A stretch of DNA of 64,000 bases from Endocalyx cinctus (GCA_001600455.1 BCKC01000008.1:2143345-2207344); one strand, 5' to 3'. Positions 48,195-61,863 are shown, counted from the stretch's first letter. Translations and numbers: made by a program. The notes: generated by a model not told the origin, from the letters alone.

Positions 48195-50792
48195 TCAGCT
48201 CGAGGCGCCTCCACCGACGAGTCCATCGCCAAGATCGACGAAAAACTTGACTAAATCAATAGTATTGCTTCCGCCCATAGTGATATTACTCGCTTGTTGA
48301 GCAGCCGTACTTGAGCTGGTTGAATCTGTGAAAAATTTCTGAAGAGACATCTGTGCCGTCGATGCATCATCCAATGTTTGTTCTTGGAGCACGAAAAGAA
48401 CTGCGGTGCGAGCAAAATCGACCATATCATCTGATATAGCAAACGTAGAGGTGGCTGTGGGGGCACTGGAAGTGACGCTGGTCTCAACACTGGTCGTCGG
48501 CGATGGTCTTACCGTCGTCGTCGACGTAGTTGTTGATGTCGAGTAGGAATCGTCGGGCATGCTGACGGTTAAGGTAGTAGCGAATATCGTCGAAAAAGTG
48601 CCCGATATCATGGTTGGCTCGGATAACGTAGTGACCACTATACCGCTTGTCGCTATTGGCTGGTTAAGGGTGAGGGTAAGGTCCACGTCCGTCAAGGTGA
48701 GAGTAAACCGTTCAGACGAATCGCCGTTGGTCAGATCTACCGCGGCAGCTAAGGAATCCGAAGAGGTCGACGATTCTCCGTTGAACGTGACCAACGCATT
48801 TTCCGTATTGCACGACAAGCTATCAGCGCTGAACTTTCCCATAATTGTTGCTGCCGACAGGGGAATAGAAAATTTGGTTTGAGCGTTTGCCAAAATATCA
48901 GGTAGAGCTGCGCCTATTGTGGCGTTTTGAATATTGGAATTGCCCGACGTGATCGACGTCGTAGTGCAGCCTTGTGTGGTAGGAACAGTACACGTTGTAC
49001 CGGTGAATCCGTTGGTACAGATACACGAACATACTCCTTGAATCACCACGTTGGTACCGCCATTTTCGCAAGTCAACTGCGCCTCGCAATCAGATGCCGG
49101 CTCAGCTGCGGTGTTATTGTTCTTGTTAAACACGACGAGCTCCAACGGGACTACGATCGCAGCGGCTATAACCGCCAGCAAGATAAGGATCAGTACTATA
49201 AACACCCATAGAGGCATACCGCAGCATCGACGTCGTTTTTGGGGTTCTTGTTCTAAGCGTTCTGCGCGTCCTACACGGTCTGCAGGCGGTCCTCTCATAT
49301 CTGGCGGCGACCGCGAAAATCGTTGCGTCATTGGCAACGGCCATGCCGCCATACTCTGTCGTATACTTCGCCGGCTAGCCGGAGGTGGGAAAGCTGCGAG
49401 CATATCCGATAGGCCGGATTGATGCTTCTCAGCCTCGTCTAATGAAATGGTTAGTTTTGCGCAATGCGAGTAAAGAGTGCGTTGCTACTTACAAGTGCGG
49501 TCCTTCTCCATATCCCGGCCGTAAATCTCTTCGGGAAAGTCGAGATCGTTGAATTGACTCGCGGGCCTTCGACCTCGGTCCATCAGCGCCGCCAGTCTCG
49601 TCGCACGGCGAATTAGATCCGGAAGGCTTGTTAGACTTCCCCTCGCTTCGGCCGCTCTGACGGCATCCATGTCCAAACGCGGAGGACGCTGTAGCCTAGA
49701 AAGCCTGAAAGGTCTCGGTGAAGGTGTCACTTTTCGTATTAAAGCCGGGTCCGTCGCGCTTGCAGCCTCGAAAGCATTTAGCATGTTATCCGTCGTTACA
49801 GATCCCACATTCGGGTTGGACGAAGAAGGCGTGATATCAGAGCTCGAAGATTGATCCAAAAAGCCGGTGCCATCTTGAAAAGGGCCGTTCGAAGGGAGCG
49901 ACGGGGGCCGTAACATTCCATCCGATCTATCAAAACTTCTAGTGTCGACTAGAGAAGGCTTGCCTCTCTTCCCTATACTTGCACTCCGGACTAATTGGCT
50001 CTCGTCCGCGTCATCGCTGATGATCGACTCTTCTGCTATTGTGTCGTCGAAGTATATTTCGTTAGGACTATAACCTGGCGACATGTTACCAAAGCTATCC
50101 GGAATGGCGGCACTTGATGCGTAGGAGACGTATGACCGCGTTCGTGGACTCTCTTCGGGAATCGGCGACACGAAGGATGCGGTAGAGTAAAACGAAGAGG
50201 CACCTCGCCTCGAGGAAGGCGGTGGTCCGAGATTCACGCTTCTCCGAGAAAGAGGCATCGGTGGTTGGTTCGTAGGAACGGGAGGCGGGTTCGTGGGCAC
50301 AGCCACCGGTAATGGAAAGTCAGGAATCGACCCGACGGAAGAAAGTGTTGAAGGTCTCGAAGATAACGTTGCTGCCGCTTCGGCAATTGATTGCTCAGAC
50401 GCCCCGGCATCCTGGGGCGTATACTGAAAGACAGGTGTGTAATCCTGAATTCTTGAACCGTCCAAGATGGAGGGGACTCTACTTGGGCGCGGAGGCCGCT
50501 TCGGCGGTTGCGACGGGCGTCCCGGTGGCGGCTTGTAGGGTTCGGCGTCGTCAGATGCGGCGGATGGTAAGGGACCAGCCAACGGCCATTGAGGTATCGG
50601 CGTAGGCCTTGAAATCTTCATGCCATTTTGGAAACCAGCAGGGGCTTGAAGCCGTCGTGTCACCGTTGGAGATTCTTGGAAAGAGGGCGGAGATCCACGG
50701 GGTAAGCCTGCTTCCGCTCGTTCTCTAGCCCTCCTAATAGATCCTCCCCTCGGTTCGTCGTCCATATTTCTCGCATTTTTCGATTGACTCAT
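48195..50792 (-). CDS. Type II membrane protein with EGF-like ectodomain
   Basis: Two exons on the minus strand: 50792-49493 and 49438-48195 (847 aa). The intron is 54 nt with a GTAAGT donor, CTAACC branch site and TAG acceptor; the join gives DRTYEAEKH. The first ~500 residues are Pro/Ser/Arg-rich, disordered and without a signal peptide. One long hydrophobic helix (about 509-536) follows a basic CC-containing stretch (KRRRCC). After it come an EGF-like module of six or more cysteines (about 551-583, CENGG, CSCICTNGFTG) and a Ser/Thr-rich region with sequons, likely O-glycosylated. Topology: N-terminus inside, EGF and Ser/Thr region outside. Similar fungal proteins are annotated only as proline-rich or glycoprotein-like. 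A wall-contact or sensor role is inference. Confidence 0.87.
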
Positions 50793-53700
50793 TTAAAAGA
50801 CACGCTCTCCGAATAATAACTTGCGGGAAAGTTTGAATGATTTCCTCCTCGAATTCCCTCACGGTTATTTCCTGATGTCTTAATTTTTTTTTCTCTTTTC
50901 TAATGTATGAACGACATATGCGGCGGCTATATCAACCAATCGAATGTAAATGCCTGCGTAATGAGTGACTAGAGACCTGTACTAGAGTGGGTCATAAAGA
51001 TTGAATGAGAATAAAAAGCGGCAAGCTGATCGATGATGCGCCGTCGCTGGTGATACCTGATCGATTCCTGTATGTATTGAAGAACGAATATCGCAACCGG
51101 AGAACTAGCTCAGCTCAGTTAAAAGGTCGTGGAACCAGGTTTATCTTGGGTGTATCCAGAATCAAGCCGACGCGCGACCGATGAAATCTATAGATGCAAT
51201 GGAGAATTGAATAAAATAAAATAAAAGTAAAAAGTAGAAAAGAATGCTAAGCCCGCTGAATGCTTGATGTGAAAATAGTACAGTATAATGAACGTAAAAG
51301 ACCGAAAACTCTTTGAGGTTAATTAGTTAGTATTCACAGAATAATAATATTGAGATGATCTAAGATGAAGTGATGGGCATGCAGGAAAGGGTGCATCAAT
51401 AGCCATGATGAGTTTGGGAGTGGTCGAGTGGATAGATGGTGCGAGGCATCCTAAAGGCATCCATCCTAGTATAGAAACCAAAGACGAACGCGACCAATAC
51501 CTGTTGGTCAAAGAATACGTGCCCTTTTTCGGTATGGAACTTTACCCAGGCAGCCCAGGGTCTGGGCAAGCAAGTCCGTGCCGTTGATACGGAGGTAAGA
51601 GAAGGAGACGAGGGTATGCCGAAATAGGCTGGTCACAGGACAGGGGACAAAAAAGGGGATCACTTACAGTTAATGTTTCGATGCTAACCCGCCGAGAAGG
51701 ACTCGAATGGACAGCTTCTTCGAGAGCGTATAAAATACGACAATACCGGGATCTGCGTAAAGAAAGTACTATCGATAATTCAATCGATTAAAAAAAAAAA
51801 AGAATTAAGATAGAGAAGAAGAAGTGAATGGACCGAGTGCTCTACGCTGTCGACGGGAGAGAGAAAAAAAATAAAATAAAACAAGAAAGCCAACCTCTAA
51901 TTGGCAGGAAGATTAATAATAAACCAAGATTCGTAATGAGAGTGTCAGAAAGCACGCGGTCGTGCCACGTCTTGTTTCCCTTAGTATTTTCTCCGAATGG
52001 GGGTGTGAGAAAGAAGAAAAATGGTTGTAGTGGCACTTTGGCTGTTGCTTCACGTTTCAGGTTTGCGGATAGATGGACGCGGAGTCGGATGATGTCTGGT
52101 GTGCTGTTGTGCAGACAGTAGAAACAGAAACCCCTAATTGTTTGAACGTCTGAAAAGGACGATCAAGAGACAATCAGGCACAAGGCTACTAATACCGTGT
52201 ATTCGGTACACTTTTGTATACTGAAGGGATGTTCGAAGAAAGAGAGAGAGAGAGAAAGGGAAAAAAAAAAAAGAATAAATAATAAACAGACGATGGCCGA
52301 CTTTCTTGAAGTAATGCCAATAAACGCGAAGTTTGGTTAAGCGAGAGAAACCCCGGTCACCAGTGAAGATGGGAAAGTGGAAAAAGGAAGGGAAGTATGA
52401 ATATACATACAAACAAGAAAGAAGAAAAATGAGTGGTCTTTTTTTTTCTTTTTTCTTTTCTTATTTTTGTGATCAACACGTTGGTCTTCGCGTCGCGGAT
52501 AGAAGTGAAAAATTGGTAGAGAACGAGAGTAGAGAAATGAAATAAAAATTTCGGGGTTGAAAATTAGAAAAGATAAAATGAGTGACAGGGGAGGAAGAAA
52601 CTGGCTGGGTTAGGTTGTTCGTATTGCTTGCAAACGAATAGACGGAACAATTTTACTCTTTCTTTCTGTCTCTCATCCTCTAATTCTTATTTAGTATGTG
52701 ACTCTTTTTTATCTTTCTTACTCTCTCTACTTGTTCTGACTACGATTTGATATGGAACGGAAGAAGTAAAAAAAAAAAAAAAAAGCGTTGATTAGAGAGT
52801 TGGTGAAAGTTAATAGACTTGACGTATTGTATCATTTTGTGGTTATGGTTACAGAAAAAGAAATTATCAGAAAGAGCAAACGGTAAAGCTTAGCCAATAG
52901 ACTGTGACCCATCATCCTATTTTGTGTCTTCGACTTTTTCTTCACTTACTATTACCCTAACAAATTCGACGAATAGAGAGAGGCAGAGAGGTTGGGGATA
53001 TCGTAACTAAACGATTGGACAAATTAATTATTATGAATTTTGAAATACAAAGTACTGCGTATAAAAATTTGTATATTCAGTTGTCGCGAAACGCGCTCAT
53101 TCGTTAGCGACGGTTAGCATTGGCCGGCAATATCCACGAATCAACTAATAGGAGGTTTTGGGTACGGAGTATCTTCTATTACCTGTCTACCTCTGCCTGT
53201 CTACCTAGGCTGCTAGGTACCTGTCTGCCCCTCTGCCCCTCTGCCCATCTCTCCCCTGTCAACAAGAAACACTAGCGTCCTCGCTTGTAGTCAGAATCGT
53301 GCTTAACCAAACTTTTCTATCCAAAGATTACCCACTGCTTAACCCTGACTTACCGGGATATTTCTTTATTTTATTCGATAAACTAGGATAGAAAAAGTTA
53401 CTGTCGCAACGGTCGGAACGGTTTGCAACAAAAGTAAGATACATAATGTAACGTCATTCCCCTGAACGATACTAGATCTGGATAGAACTGGAGACACGCT
53501 ACGATAGCGTAATGAGGTCCAGACTAGCCAGATCATAGATTTACCTCCTAGATTTAACTAGTAGTAGTGCAGCGATTACACTAGACTTACCATAACAATG
53601 AACTACACTACCTATTATTATCTTTTTTAATGTGAATCAAGTCAACCGATTTAAGTCTGGGTGGAGATTCCGAGAGGGAGAGCATATCTACACATATATG

Positions 53701-54594
53701 TACACATATGGATATATTCATTACTAAATATACTTCAAAGTATCTGTAGATCTGTAGATGTGTAATCAAATTTGTGTACGTAAGTATTCTAAGAGATGTA
53801 GTCTGGTGTACAGAGTATTTAATACTATGGTAAGTACGTGTACAAGTATACGTTATACGCAAATATATCCGTCTTGGATAATCTATATGCAACGTGAACA
53901 TAAAAATAGAGAAAAAGATATATATATATATACTTGTATATGTATGTATAGACATACATAATTTTCCGAAATATCTATGTGACCTAAACAATTTGTATCG
54001 TCCCAACTCTGTCCTCGTCATTTTCTGGTTTCTTGGGACCGTGACGATTACAGGCGATCCTTCATCAATCTAATCAAGTGAGATCGCATAACATGATTGG
54101 TACCTTTCACGCGCATGCGAAGGCCAGAGATGCGACCAACCGTTGTCGAGGACCAAATATCACCACCCGTCGCATCTCAAACGCCCGGCATATTTTCTCG
54201 TCTTTATTGTTCTTTCTCTTTCCCCTTACTTTCTCATTTTTTAGTGTACATCATATTATATTACACTACTCTATGAAATGCATCCGTTCTTGCTATTGAA
54301 CCATAAAAGCGTTTTTTCTGTTCCTTGTACTTATTTTCCCCTTGGAAAAACATAATAATAAGTAATATTACATCTTAAAGCAAAAGAAGCTGAACCCAAG
54401 CCGCGTCCTGAGCAACGTTGACCCTTGTCGGGGAATCTGTCAGAAAGTTTAAAGTCGGCAGGAAATCTGCGGAGAATCATGCTAAAGCAAGCTTGGGCCG
54501 ACCAACTTTTACTCTAGGTCAACACTATGCAAAGACGAAAAGATAGAACGATAATCAGGCGAAAAACCTAGTCCATAAGCATTTCTGACAGGAG

Positions 54595-54618
54595 AATAAT
54601 AATAATAATAATAATAAT
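54595..54618. repeat. (AAT)8 microsatellite
   Basis: Eight AAT units in gene-free DNA. Confidence 0.9.
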
Positions 54619-56501
54619 AGAAAATCATCGTATTTTTAGTTTTAGTGAGATTTATTCTGTCGTGTAACCAACTCGTTATCTAGTATAGACCAACGAAAAA
54701 AAGGAAGAAGAAAAAAGTAAGCAGTTATCGTAGGAGATAGATTGGCTGACCCGAATAAGTCAACTCACTTACTCTTCCTCCCCCGCCACGATTCCTTTTG
54801 GAGATTCTCGCATTAGTATATACGTAAAAATGGTGTGTCTTATCATCCTCTAACAAAAGGAGAAAGCAGAAAGAGGCATAGGATGTGGGGAGGAGGCGTC
54901 AAGAACCGGGCTGGAAAATCCGCCACATACCGGGAAAAAAAAGGGGGGGCCATATTCAATAGTTTGGTATTCTTTCTCGCTGCCGGCATTACTTATACAC
55001 TGGCGCAGGTGAGGCTATGGTACGGTCAAAAATCATGATTTTAATCCAAATATACTAGTATCCCGATTTTCCTTATCTCGAGATGAGAAGATTAATGTAC
55101 ATTACCTATCTTAGGAGAGGGAGGGGGCAGCCAATATGGCTATTTGGTCTCTTTCACGAAAGGTCGCTTAGCTGATCTGATTGATATTTTAGCTTATCAT
55201 ACACATCTCGTTCAGGTGATTTGAAATAGAAGATCCCACAATCACGCAAAACATGATGTTATGTTGTCGATAAGAAATTATCTTAAAGCTTGGCTCCTCG
55301 GTATATAGATCTCATGATTACGCGGCACTGAGTGAATGTCTTAAGTCTCTCGGGTTGTTCTATCTAGTCGAACGTAGTTAACAAAATGCTTTCAACGCCC
55401 TATCGCTGCTTTGGAATTCGACTACTTTACTAGTATAGAGGCCCGGGCTCCTCTGCGAGCTGCGAGCTCACCTTCTGTTCTCCCGCCGTACGCCGTGACA
55501 AATTCAAGAGGAAGTATAAGCCGCTTTCTAGGAATGTCAACTTTTGCGATTTGTCCTACAAGCGAGCTTTCATCTGTACTACCTAGTATCTATATCGGAC
55601 GAAGGTGACGTGTACGCCACACGTATTTTTCACCCTCGCCGAGATCTGTAGCTAGATATGACGATAACTCTCGCTTCTGCATGGGCATCCCCATCCGGTC
55701 CTCTATTTGTTGATCCGCATGCGAATTTCTTCGCGTCAGAAAGTCGGTAAGTGCACCTCGGTCTTCGCGACGAACACAAGAGGCTTTATCGTGCCCATGT
55801 GCTGTCGGAGTTATATGATATGCATGCATGTAAATAGATCGAACGGACACGCCTTCGGCGTGCATTCGGATATATAGTAGATTGCCAACGAACAGCCACG
55901 AGAGGAGAACTCCCATCTATTCATCCATCCACGAGAAACACTTCATAAATGCTCTAAAGTTGTTCCTTGATTCTTCTACGCACGGTCCTAAATGAGAATT
56001 CTATCCCCGTCGTGGCAACTAGGCATAATCTGTTAATATAGTTTCTCCGACTTGATCATCATGAAAAGGAACAATACATTAGCTGCGCAATCGTCGATGT
56101 TGATTGTTTTTTTTTTTTTTTTTTTTTTTTTCGTTCTCTCATGCGAGGAAGGGCCGTGACGCCACGCGCAGCATCACAAAGGGTGACGACAATAGTATGT
56201 ACATTGACTTTTCTTTCCACGCGCGTCTTATCGCCATTGTGGATGGTTCTGCTCTGGTAGGGACTCGATCCGTACGTTGCTCATACCAACTAGAAAATTT
56301 TCGCATGGCACACGAGTGGCGCACCGAGAGGCATAATATATCGAATTACATGTGAAATCTTGACCGAGAATACAATGCGGGATGATGGTGATGATGGTGA
56401 TGATGTCGTTGTTGTTGTTGTTCGATTGATATATACTACCGGTCAAGACATATTAATCATCCTAGTGCCACATTCGAATTTCATCTACCGGTGAATTCGA
56501 G

Positions 56502-56570
56502 GCATGAAAGCTGGCGCTGTCCATCCAAGTTACTTTTTCTAGCGGAAAGGATGACAGGTTGGCACCGCGC
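56502..56570. repeat. Diverged repeat block, copy 1
   Basis: Two segments (56502-56526 and 56547-56570) match segments at 57398-57422 and 57518-57541. All nine differences are transitions (C/T or G/A), the pattern left by repeat-induced point mutation. The parent element was not identified. Confidence 0.6.
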
Positions 56571-57397
56571 TAGATGGCCAATAGGAGGCTCGTTGACCTC
56601 CATGTTCACGGCGCTACCTTTCCCTCGCACAACCACAGTCAGTACAGTAGTCGCTGATAATCGCGCCAACAGTGTACAGTTCAAAATTGGAGGTAGCTTG
56701 CGGCTTACAGAAGGACCCTAAGTCTTCAATTAACTTAAAATTGGGGGTGAAAGTGAAGCAGTAGCATGAATTTATGAAGCATGGTATTGATTAACTTCGT
56801 CCGACTAGATAGAGCGACCTGAGAGACTCCAAGCAAATAGTTAGAAATCGCCGTGACCACCACGACTGCCTGGTAGAAGGTTTCTATCCGTTCGAGATGG
56901 CTGGATGGGTCACCTCCGATAGTCGTCTTGGTAATATCGATTTTTAACTGTTTTAAAAACATGTTGAAAATAGCTCAATCTACACCAGCTCGGTTTTCAA
57001 GTGGGGTGAGGGTCGCGAGGCCATGCGTAGCATCATATAGGGAAACAAGTGATGTCAAGGTATTTATAGTAACGAGAGTCTATCAGGATATATGGTATCA
57101 TAAATTGATGAAAATGTATACTATTTGCGTGCTCTTTGGTTTCATCGAAACCTTCGACCGCCGGGTTCATGCTTTTGACGTGGGGGGTGGAGTCTTTGAT
57201 GTCCTCGTTAAGTGTCGTCTCGTCCATTACATCGTCAGGCTAGTAAGGGAGATGGTTCTAACATGTATTTCTATACGTTGTTGCAGCTTTGCGGTGTTGA
57301 GCGATGGACTTGGAAGAGGAGACGGTCCTCAAGCAGGCATGATGGGAGGCCGTATGGTGTTGGTTCCATCTCCGGGACAGAGCTTCAATGTTTGGGG

Positions 57398-57541
57398 GCA
57401 CGAAAGTTGGTGCTATTCATCCTGGCGCGTATCGAGAAGATTTCTTTTCGATAGCCGCAGTGACTCGAAATTTGGCGTTGCTCATCCAAATAATGCCGGA
57501 TGCCTTTTAGCAGGTAGAAGGATGATAAGTTGACATCGCGC
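57398..57541. repeat. Diverged repeat block, copy 2
   Basis: Second copy of the block at 56502-56570, longer because it seems to contain a further internal copy of the first segment (about 57464-57490). Differences from copy 1 in the aligned segments are all transitions. Confidence 0.55.
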
Positions 57542-60500
57542 CCGAAGTCTAGTGCAAGGTTCATATAGGACTGTTAGAGAAGCCCGTATGGCTTAACTCT
57601 GGCAGTCGCGGTTACACAGACTTTTGTTCAAACTTTTGTTTCGAATTGTGTATTAATGACTACTTATAATTTATCGCAGTAACTTCATCGCGGGTAAAGA
57701 GGGTCACGACGGCGCGAATAACAACACAGAGTAATGTAAAGTAACTAGAGTACTCCCTCATGACTGAGGAAGTAAGACTTCATGTAAAATAATACCTACG
57801 TAATGGACAAGAGGGCATGCTAGTAAGTAAGGCCAATGCCATGTCATATAAAATAGTGAGATGGAGCTTGTACCATTTCAAAGATTTACGAGTCTCAATA
57901 CACTACAAGCCCCTAAAAGGCCTGAGAGAATATGAATAGCAGTTTGACTCTACCCATCGCTTGATAGACTAGAGGTGAGCTTGCAACTTTGGTAGGGAAG
58001 TACTCGCAGGCCTTATTCGTACATGCACCCCCGTCCTTCGGGACATATAATACTGTACGAAAGACACATTTACTTAGCGGTATAAACTCTTATCTTTAAT
58101 CCAAGTTACAAAGAGATCCGAATCTCTAGCAGGTCAAAGTTAATCAACTATGCTAGTAGTTTTTATTCTTATTTTTAATTTTAGTTGTTTGACAGAGCGT
58201 TCTGTTAACCGTGCTCGATAGAAGAGCAAAAAGACCCAGGCATAGTTAATTAATCGCTTTAGTCAATCGTACCCCTTTACCTAGACTAGGTATCCCCCAG
58301 CAAACTTTTTTAAAGGGATTATCTGAGAGTACTGTGTATATCCACTCCCTTCGAGAGCCCTCTGCGTATGGAAATCCCCTACCACGTAAAGGGGTAAAGT
58401 GGTAGAGAGCTAGTCCCATCGGCGAAATATTATTTTAGAAGCAGATCAAGATGGATACCCGACCTGTAAGAGTTATGAAAGCATATTATCTTCAGAACAG
58501 TTACTTTCTCAGAGAGATTATGAATGGCGTCTTGTATCGACTTGCTGTTACCCTTACGTAACGCGGCACGATAGCGTCATGGCTCTTTTCTTGAGTGAAA
58601 ACAAACCAAGATTCTTTTCTCTCTAGATCTAAATAATTAGTCTAATACAGGTTTTTAAAGCATCCATATTAACTTGATAAAATTGTACAAAATGCCCTAA
58701 AGCCAAACAGGGTTTTATGACCGTCTAGTATTATGAAGATGTAGTATAGAGAAAGGTCTGGAGTTAGTGAGGAACAGTTATATCAAAAAGACTGCAGTCC
58801 AGAGGGATTAGAATGTGGACGCGGGAATCGTCGCGAGGAACTGCTGTACCCTGGCTGCTCGGGTTCGATTGCCCGTATTGTTAGTTTTGCGTCCTCTGCT
58901 GTAAAATGTGAACATGCTTCCGTTATTCTAGGACTTCTTCACCCTCTGTTTTCTCTTATGACTTAGCAGCGTTTTCTGATCGGAGGGATCAAGGTTGGGG
59001 TATTGTGCTAGACACTTAGTGATCGTTTTATATCTGTTTTGAGATGGCCTTATGAGCCGATTCTAACAGTTATGGTGGTTGTATTGGATTTTTCTGGAAC
59101 TTTTCTCCCCCCCTAAGACCCGGATATCGTTCATCGTTTAAGCTATTTTTTTTTTGCCTGCGGAGAGTCTTGGCGCTACACCCGGCCTTATAAAGTGCGA
59201 TAGCATAGATGTCGTTAGAGTACCAGAAGGCTCAGCTACATATATTAGAGAGAATATATCTATTAGATACGCAATGTTAAGCAAGAGTTGAACGACACCA
59301 ACATTGACTCTTACCCGCTTTTCTTCATCGTAAACATGAAGGGTGGAGCCCTCTCCTTTTATAAAGGATCCATTAACTGGGCTGCCCTCAGGGTAGCTAC
59401 GGAGGAAATAGCTAGACTGGAGAAATATGTCCGATACTCCTAATATTAGGCGACAGTACTCCGTACTATAATTCTATAAAATTAAGAGTGTTAGAAGAAC
59501 ATGCCATTTCATTTTATTTCTTTTTTCTTTTTTTACTGCTGTACTATGTTTAGTCTAGTACTATCTGAACGTACAAGTACGCAGTCAGTGCGGTATGCGA
59601 AAGGTCGGAAGATACCGTGACTACGGTCATCATACGTACAACGGGTTATCACTACACTGGATAAAAATTATTCACATACACACTATACGGAGTACATATG
59701 TATGTACTTGGTATATATTGCCTCGTCTCTATCCATGTGAGCGTTAGAGGCATGGGCAGGGAACGATGGCGAAAAGAATAATGAGAAACGAGGGGGGCAA
59801 AGGTCTACTACTATGTACACGCATGTACGAGAAATCTCTCCCTCTAAAATGCCACGAAAAACAAACCCACAAAAAAAAAAAAAACTTTTACTCCCTTTTG
59901 ACCGGCAAACTGTCAATGTATTATAGGGTATAAGGGTAACAGCATGATAGTTGTATTATATTATAATAGTTGATATATTATATACATACTTACACATAAG
60001 TATATATATACATAGTACTATGTGAAGATAATTTGAATGTTTTATTATTGGCTTTTTGTATACTACTTATCCCACGCCTTACGCTATAAAATTTGCTCAG
60101 TTTATGGAGTACAATGTGGCACACAAAACATTACTTATTCTATAGATCTATATTGCGCTAACATCTTTGATCCTAGAGTTGTGGATGTTAGCAGGATTGT
60201 GTCGTGAGGGATATCGTGAAGAGTACTACCAGGCCACGCCAACAATGGAGTCCTAAAAGATGCGCCGAAGTTGAATCGAGATTTGAAATTGAGAAAAAGA
60301 GAATCGTCGACATCAAGATCAACATACGTAGATTTTCAATGTACGTTAGCACATGTTCTAAGAATCGTTCTTACGTGTAAGTCAAAGGGATTTCCACTAC
60401 TATGTATCCAGTATTAGCGAATATCATTAGGTCATCTGAGAGACTGTGGCCCAGGTTATTCCACCCGGCACGCTTTGACACTAAATTAACCGGTGCGACG

Positions 60501-61863
60501 GAAAACTCGCCGCGGGTTTCGAAATGGATCATAATCTCGGGTAGCCTAGCTTTGCGGAGTCTCAACTAACTGTATTAGATAATTGGATCCAGAAAGGAGC
60601 GCACGCCCCGTCGATCTACCGTGGTTACAGGGACAGGCTTCTATACTTCTTTACGGAGTAAGTAATCGTGAGAAGCCAGCCAAGGGCAGTAAACCGGTTA
60701 GTTGAAATTGTATGTATACTAACGTACTCTTAACTGATATACGAATGAGTTTTCGAAGTATCTTACCTACATGGGCTTACGATCATACCGAGAACTAAAA
60801 GGGGCATAAGGAAAGGTAACCCTGTCTAGCGAAGACGCCTGATAGGGTTTCGAAACTTCTCTCCCTGGCCACACTATATCTCTTCCACGTACACTAACTA
60901 CGTGGTCACCAGTTGATAAGCAAAGCTTGTTTCCTTAGGGTGAAATCCTCGATAGAGTGTACTTTCTTTGACAAAAAGAAGTGTAAATTCAATGCTTATA
61001 TCCGTCTGAAGATCCTCTCTCTCTTCAGAACGATGTAGCCCCTAAAACTTCCACGTGGAGGGTATCGGGACGACTAAAGTAGTCGGCCATCTCTATTTAG
61101 GCGTCTTCCTTTTCTAGCATCGTGATAGTTTGACTTCACCGCGACAACAGTCCTAAATGCGTACTTGTACAATATTGCTGGTAAATACTATGTACGTCTG
61201 AGTATCGTTACTGTGTACGCTAACACTCGCAGCCCATTGGGGTAGAGATCGCCTATCTTGTACTATGTAAGATTGAAATCTGATTTTCAGACTGCACTAG
61301 CTGACTAGTTGGGTGGAAGGACTCTTATCATCGTTGTACCTCGATAATGACTCAAATTGTGCGTTATTACGTACGCCATCTGATATGCCGTTACTACTTT
61401 GTATATACTTTAATTTAGAGATGCCCGTTTCCCTTCAGTGAGACGGCGTTCCCGTGGTACCGTTGCATTCAGAGTGCACGTCACGGGCTTGGAATACCTG
61501 TTAGGAGAATAAATTTGAGCCTCGAGTCGAGTCGAAGTCAAAGCCAGAGCGAGTGACAGGGGGTTTTAAAACATTCCATTAACTGTGTTCGAATGGATGG
61601 AGCGACTTTAGAGAACCTGGCATATCATGCTTTATTTCCCGTGCATTAAAAATGAGATTAAGAGGGGCATAGCAGCCTTTGTATGGCGATCAGTAGGAGT
61701 GGACTGACTGCTATCCAGCATATACTGCTTAGGGTATAGTTTATGGGGTCCACGGCCAAGAAATCCATGGTGTTGGCCATAAATAAACACCAAGTCTCGA
61801 CGCACCAACTCCATTTTTTTACCTTTCCTTCTCTCTTTCTGTCACTAGGTGAAAGAAGTAACA

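Larger units (their letters stand above)
50793..61863. other. Gene desert of about 11 kb with degraded repeats
   Basis: No gene supported. The left part is the upstream flank of the EGF gene; from about 53 kb AT-rich and repetitive sequence dominates. It contains TACTCCGTA/TACGGAGTA at 53163, 59458, 59686 and 60652, CT-rich short tandem repeats at about 53190-53260, (AAT)8, a T run at 56107-56131, the RIP-like repeat pair (56.5 and 57.4 kb), and an 11-bp inverted repeat (58270-58280 with 58386-58396). The longest open frame (56928-57533, 201 codons) overlaps the repeats and looks non-coding. Confidence 0.5.

Noticed and set aside
54835..55038. Open frame with one hydrophobic segment near its end
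   Set aside because: The frame has no good start, and no upstream exon or conserved motif was found.
55590..55916. 108-codon open frame on the minus strand
   Set aside because: It has an ATG and a hydrophobic start but no recognisable family or nearby splice pattern; it could be a small orphan but cannot be supported.
56928..57533. 201-codon open frame on the plus strand
   Set aside because: It overlaps the RIP-like repeat copy, shows no domain, signal peptide or splice context, and its composition is that of drifted repeat DNA.
58861..58875. GGTTCGATT word resembling a tRNA B box
   Set aside because: No matching T stem of five pairs, no A box at the right distance upstream and no acceptor stem could be built, so no tRNA is called.
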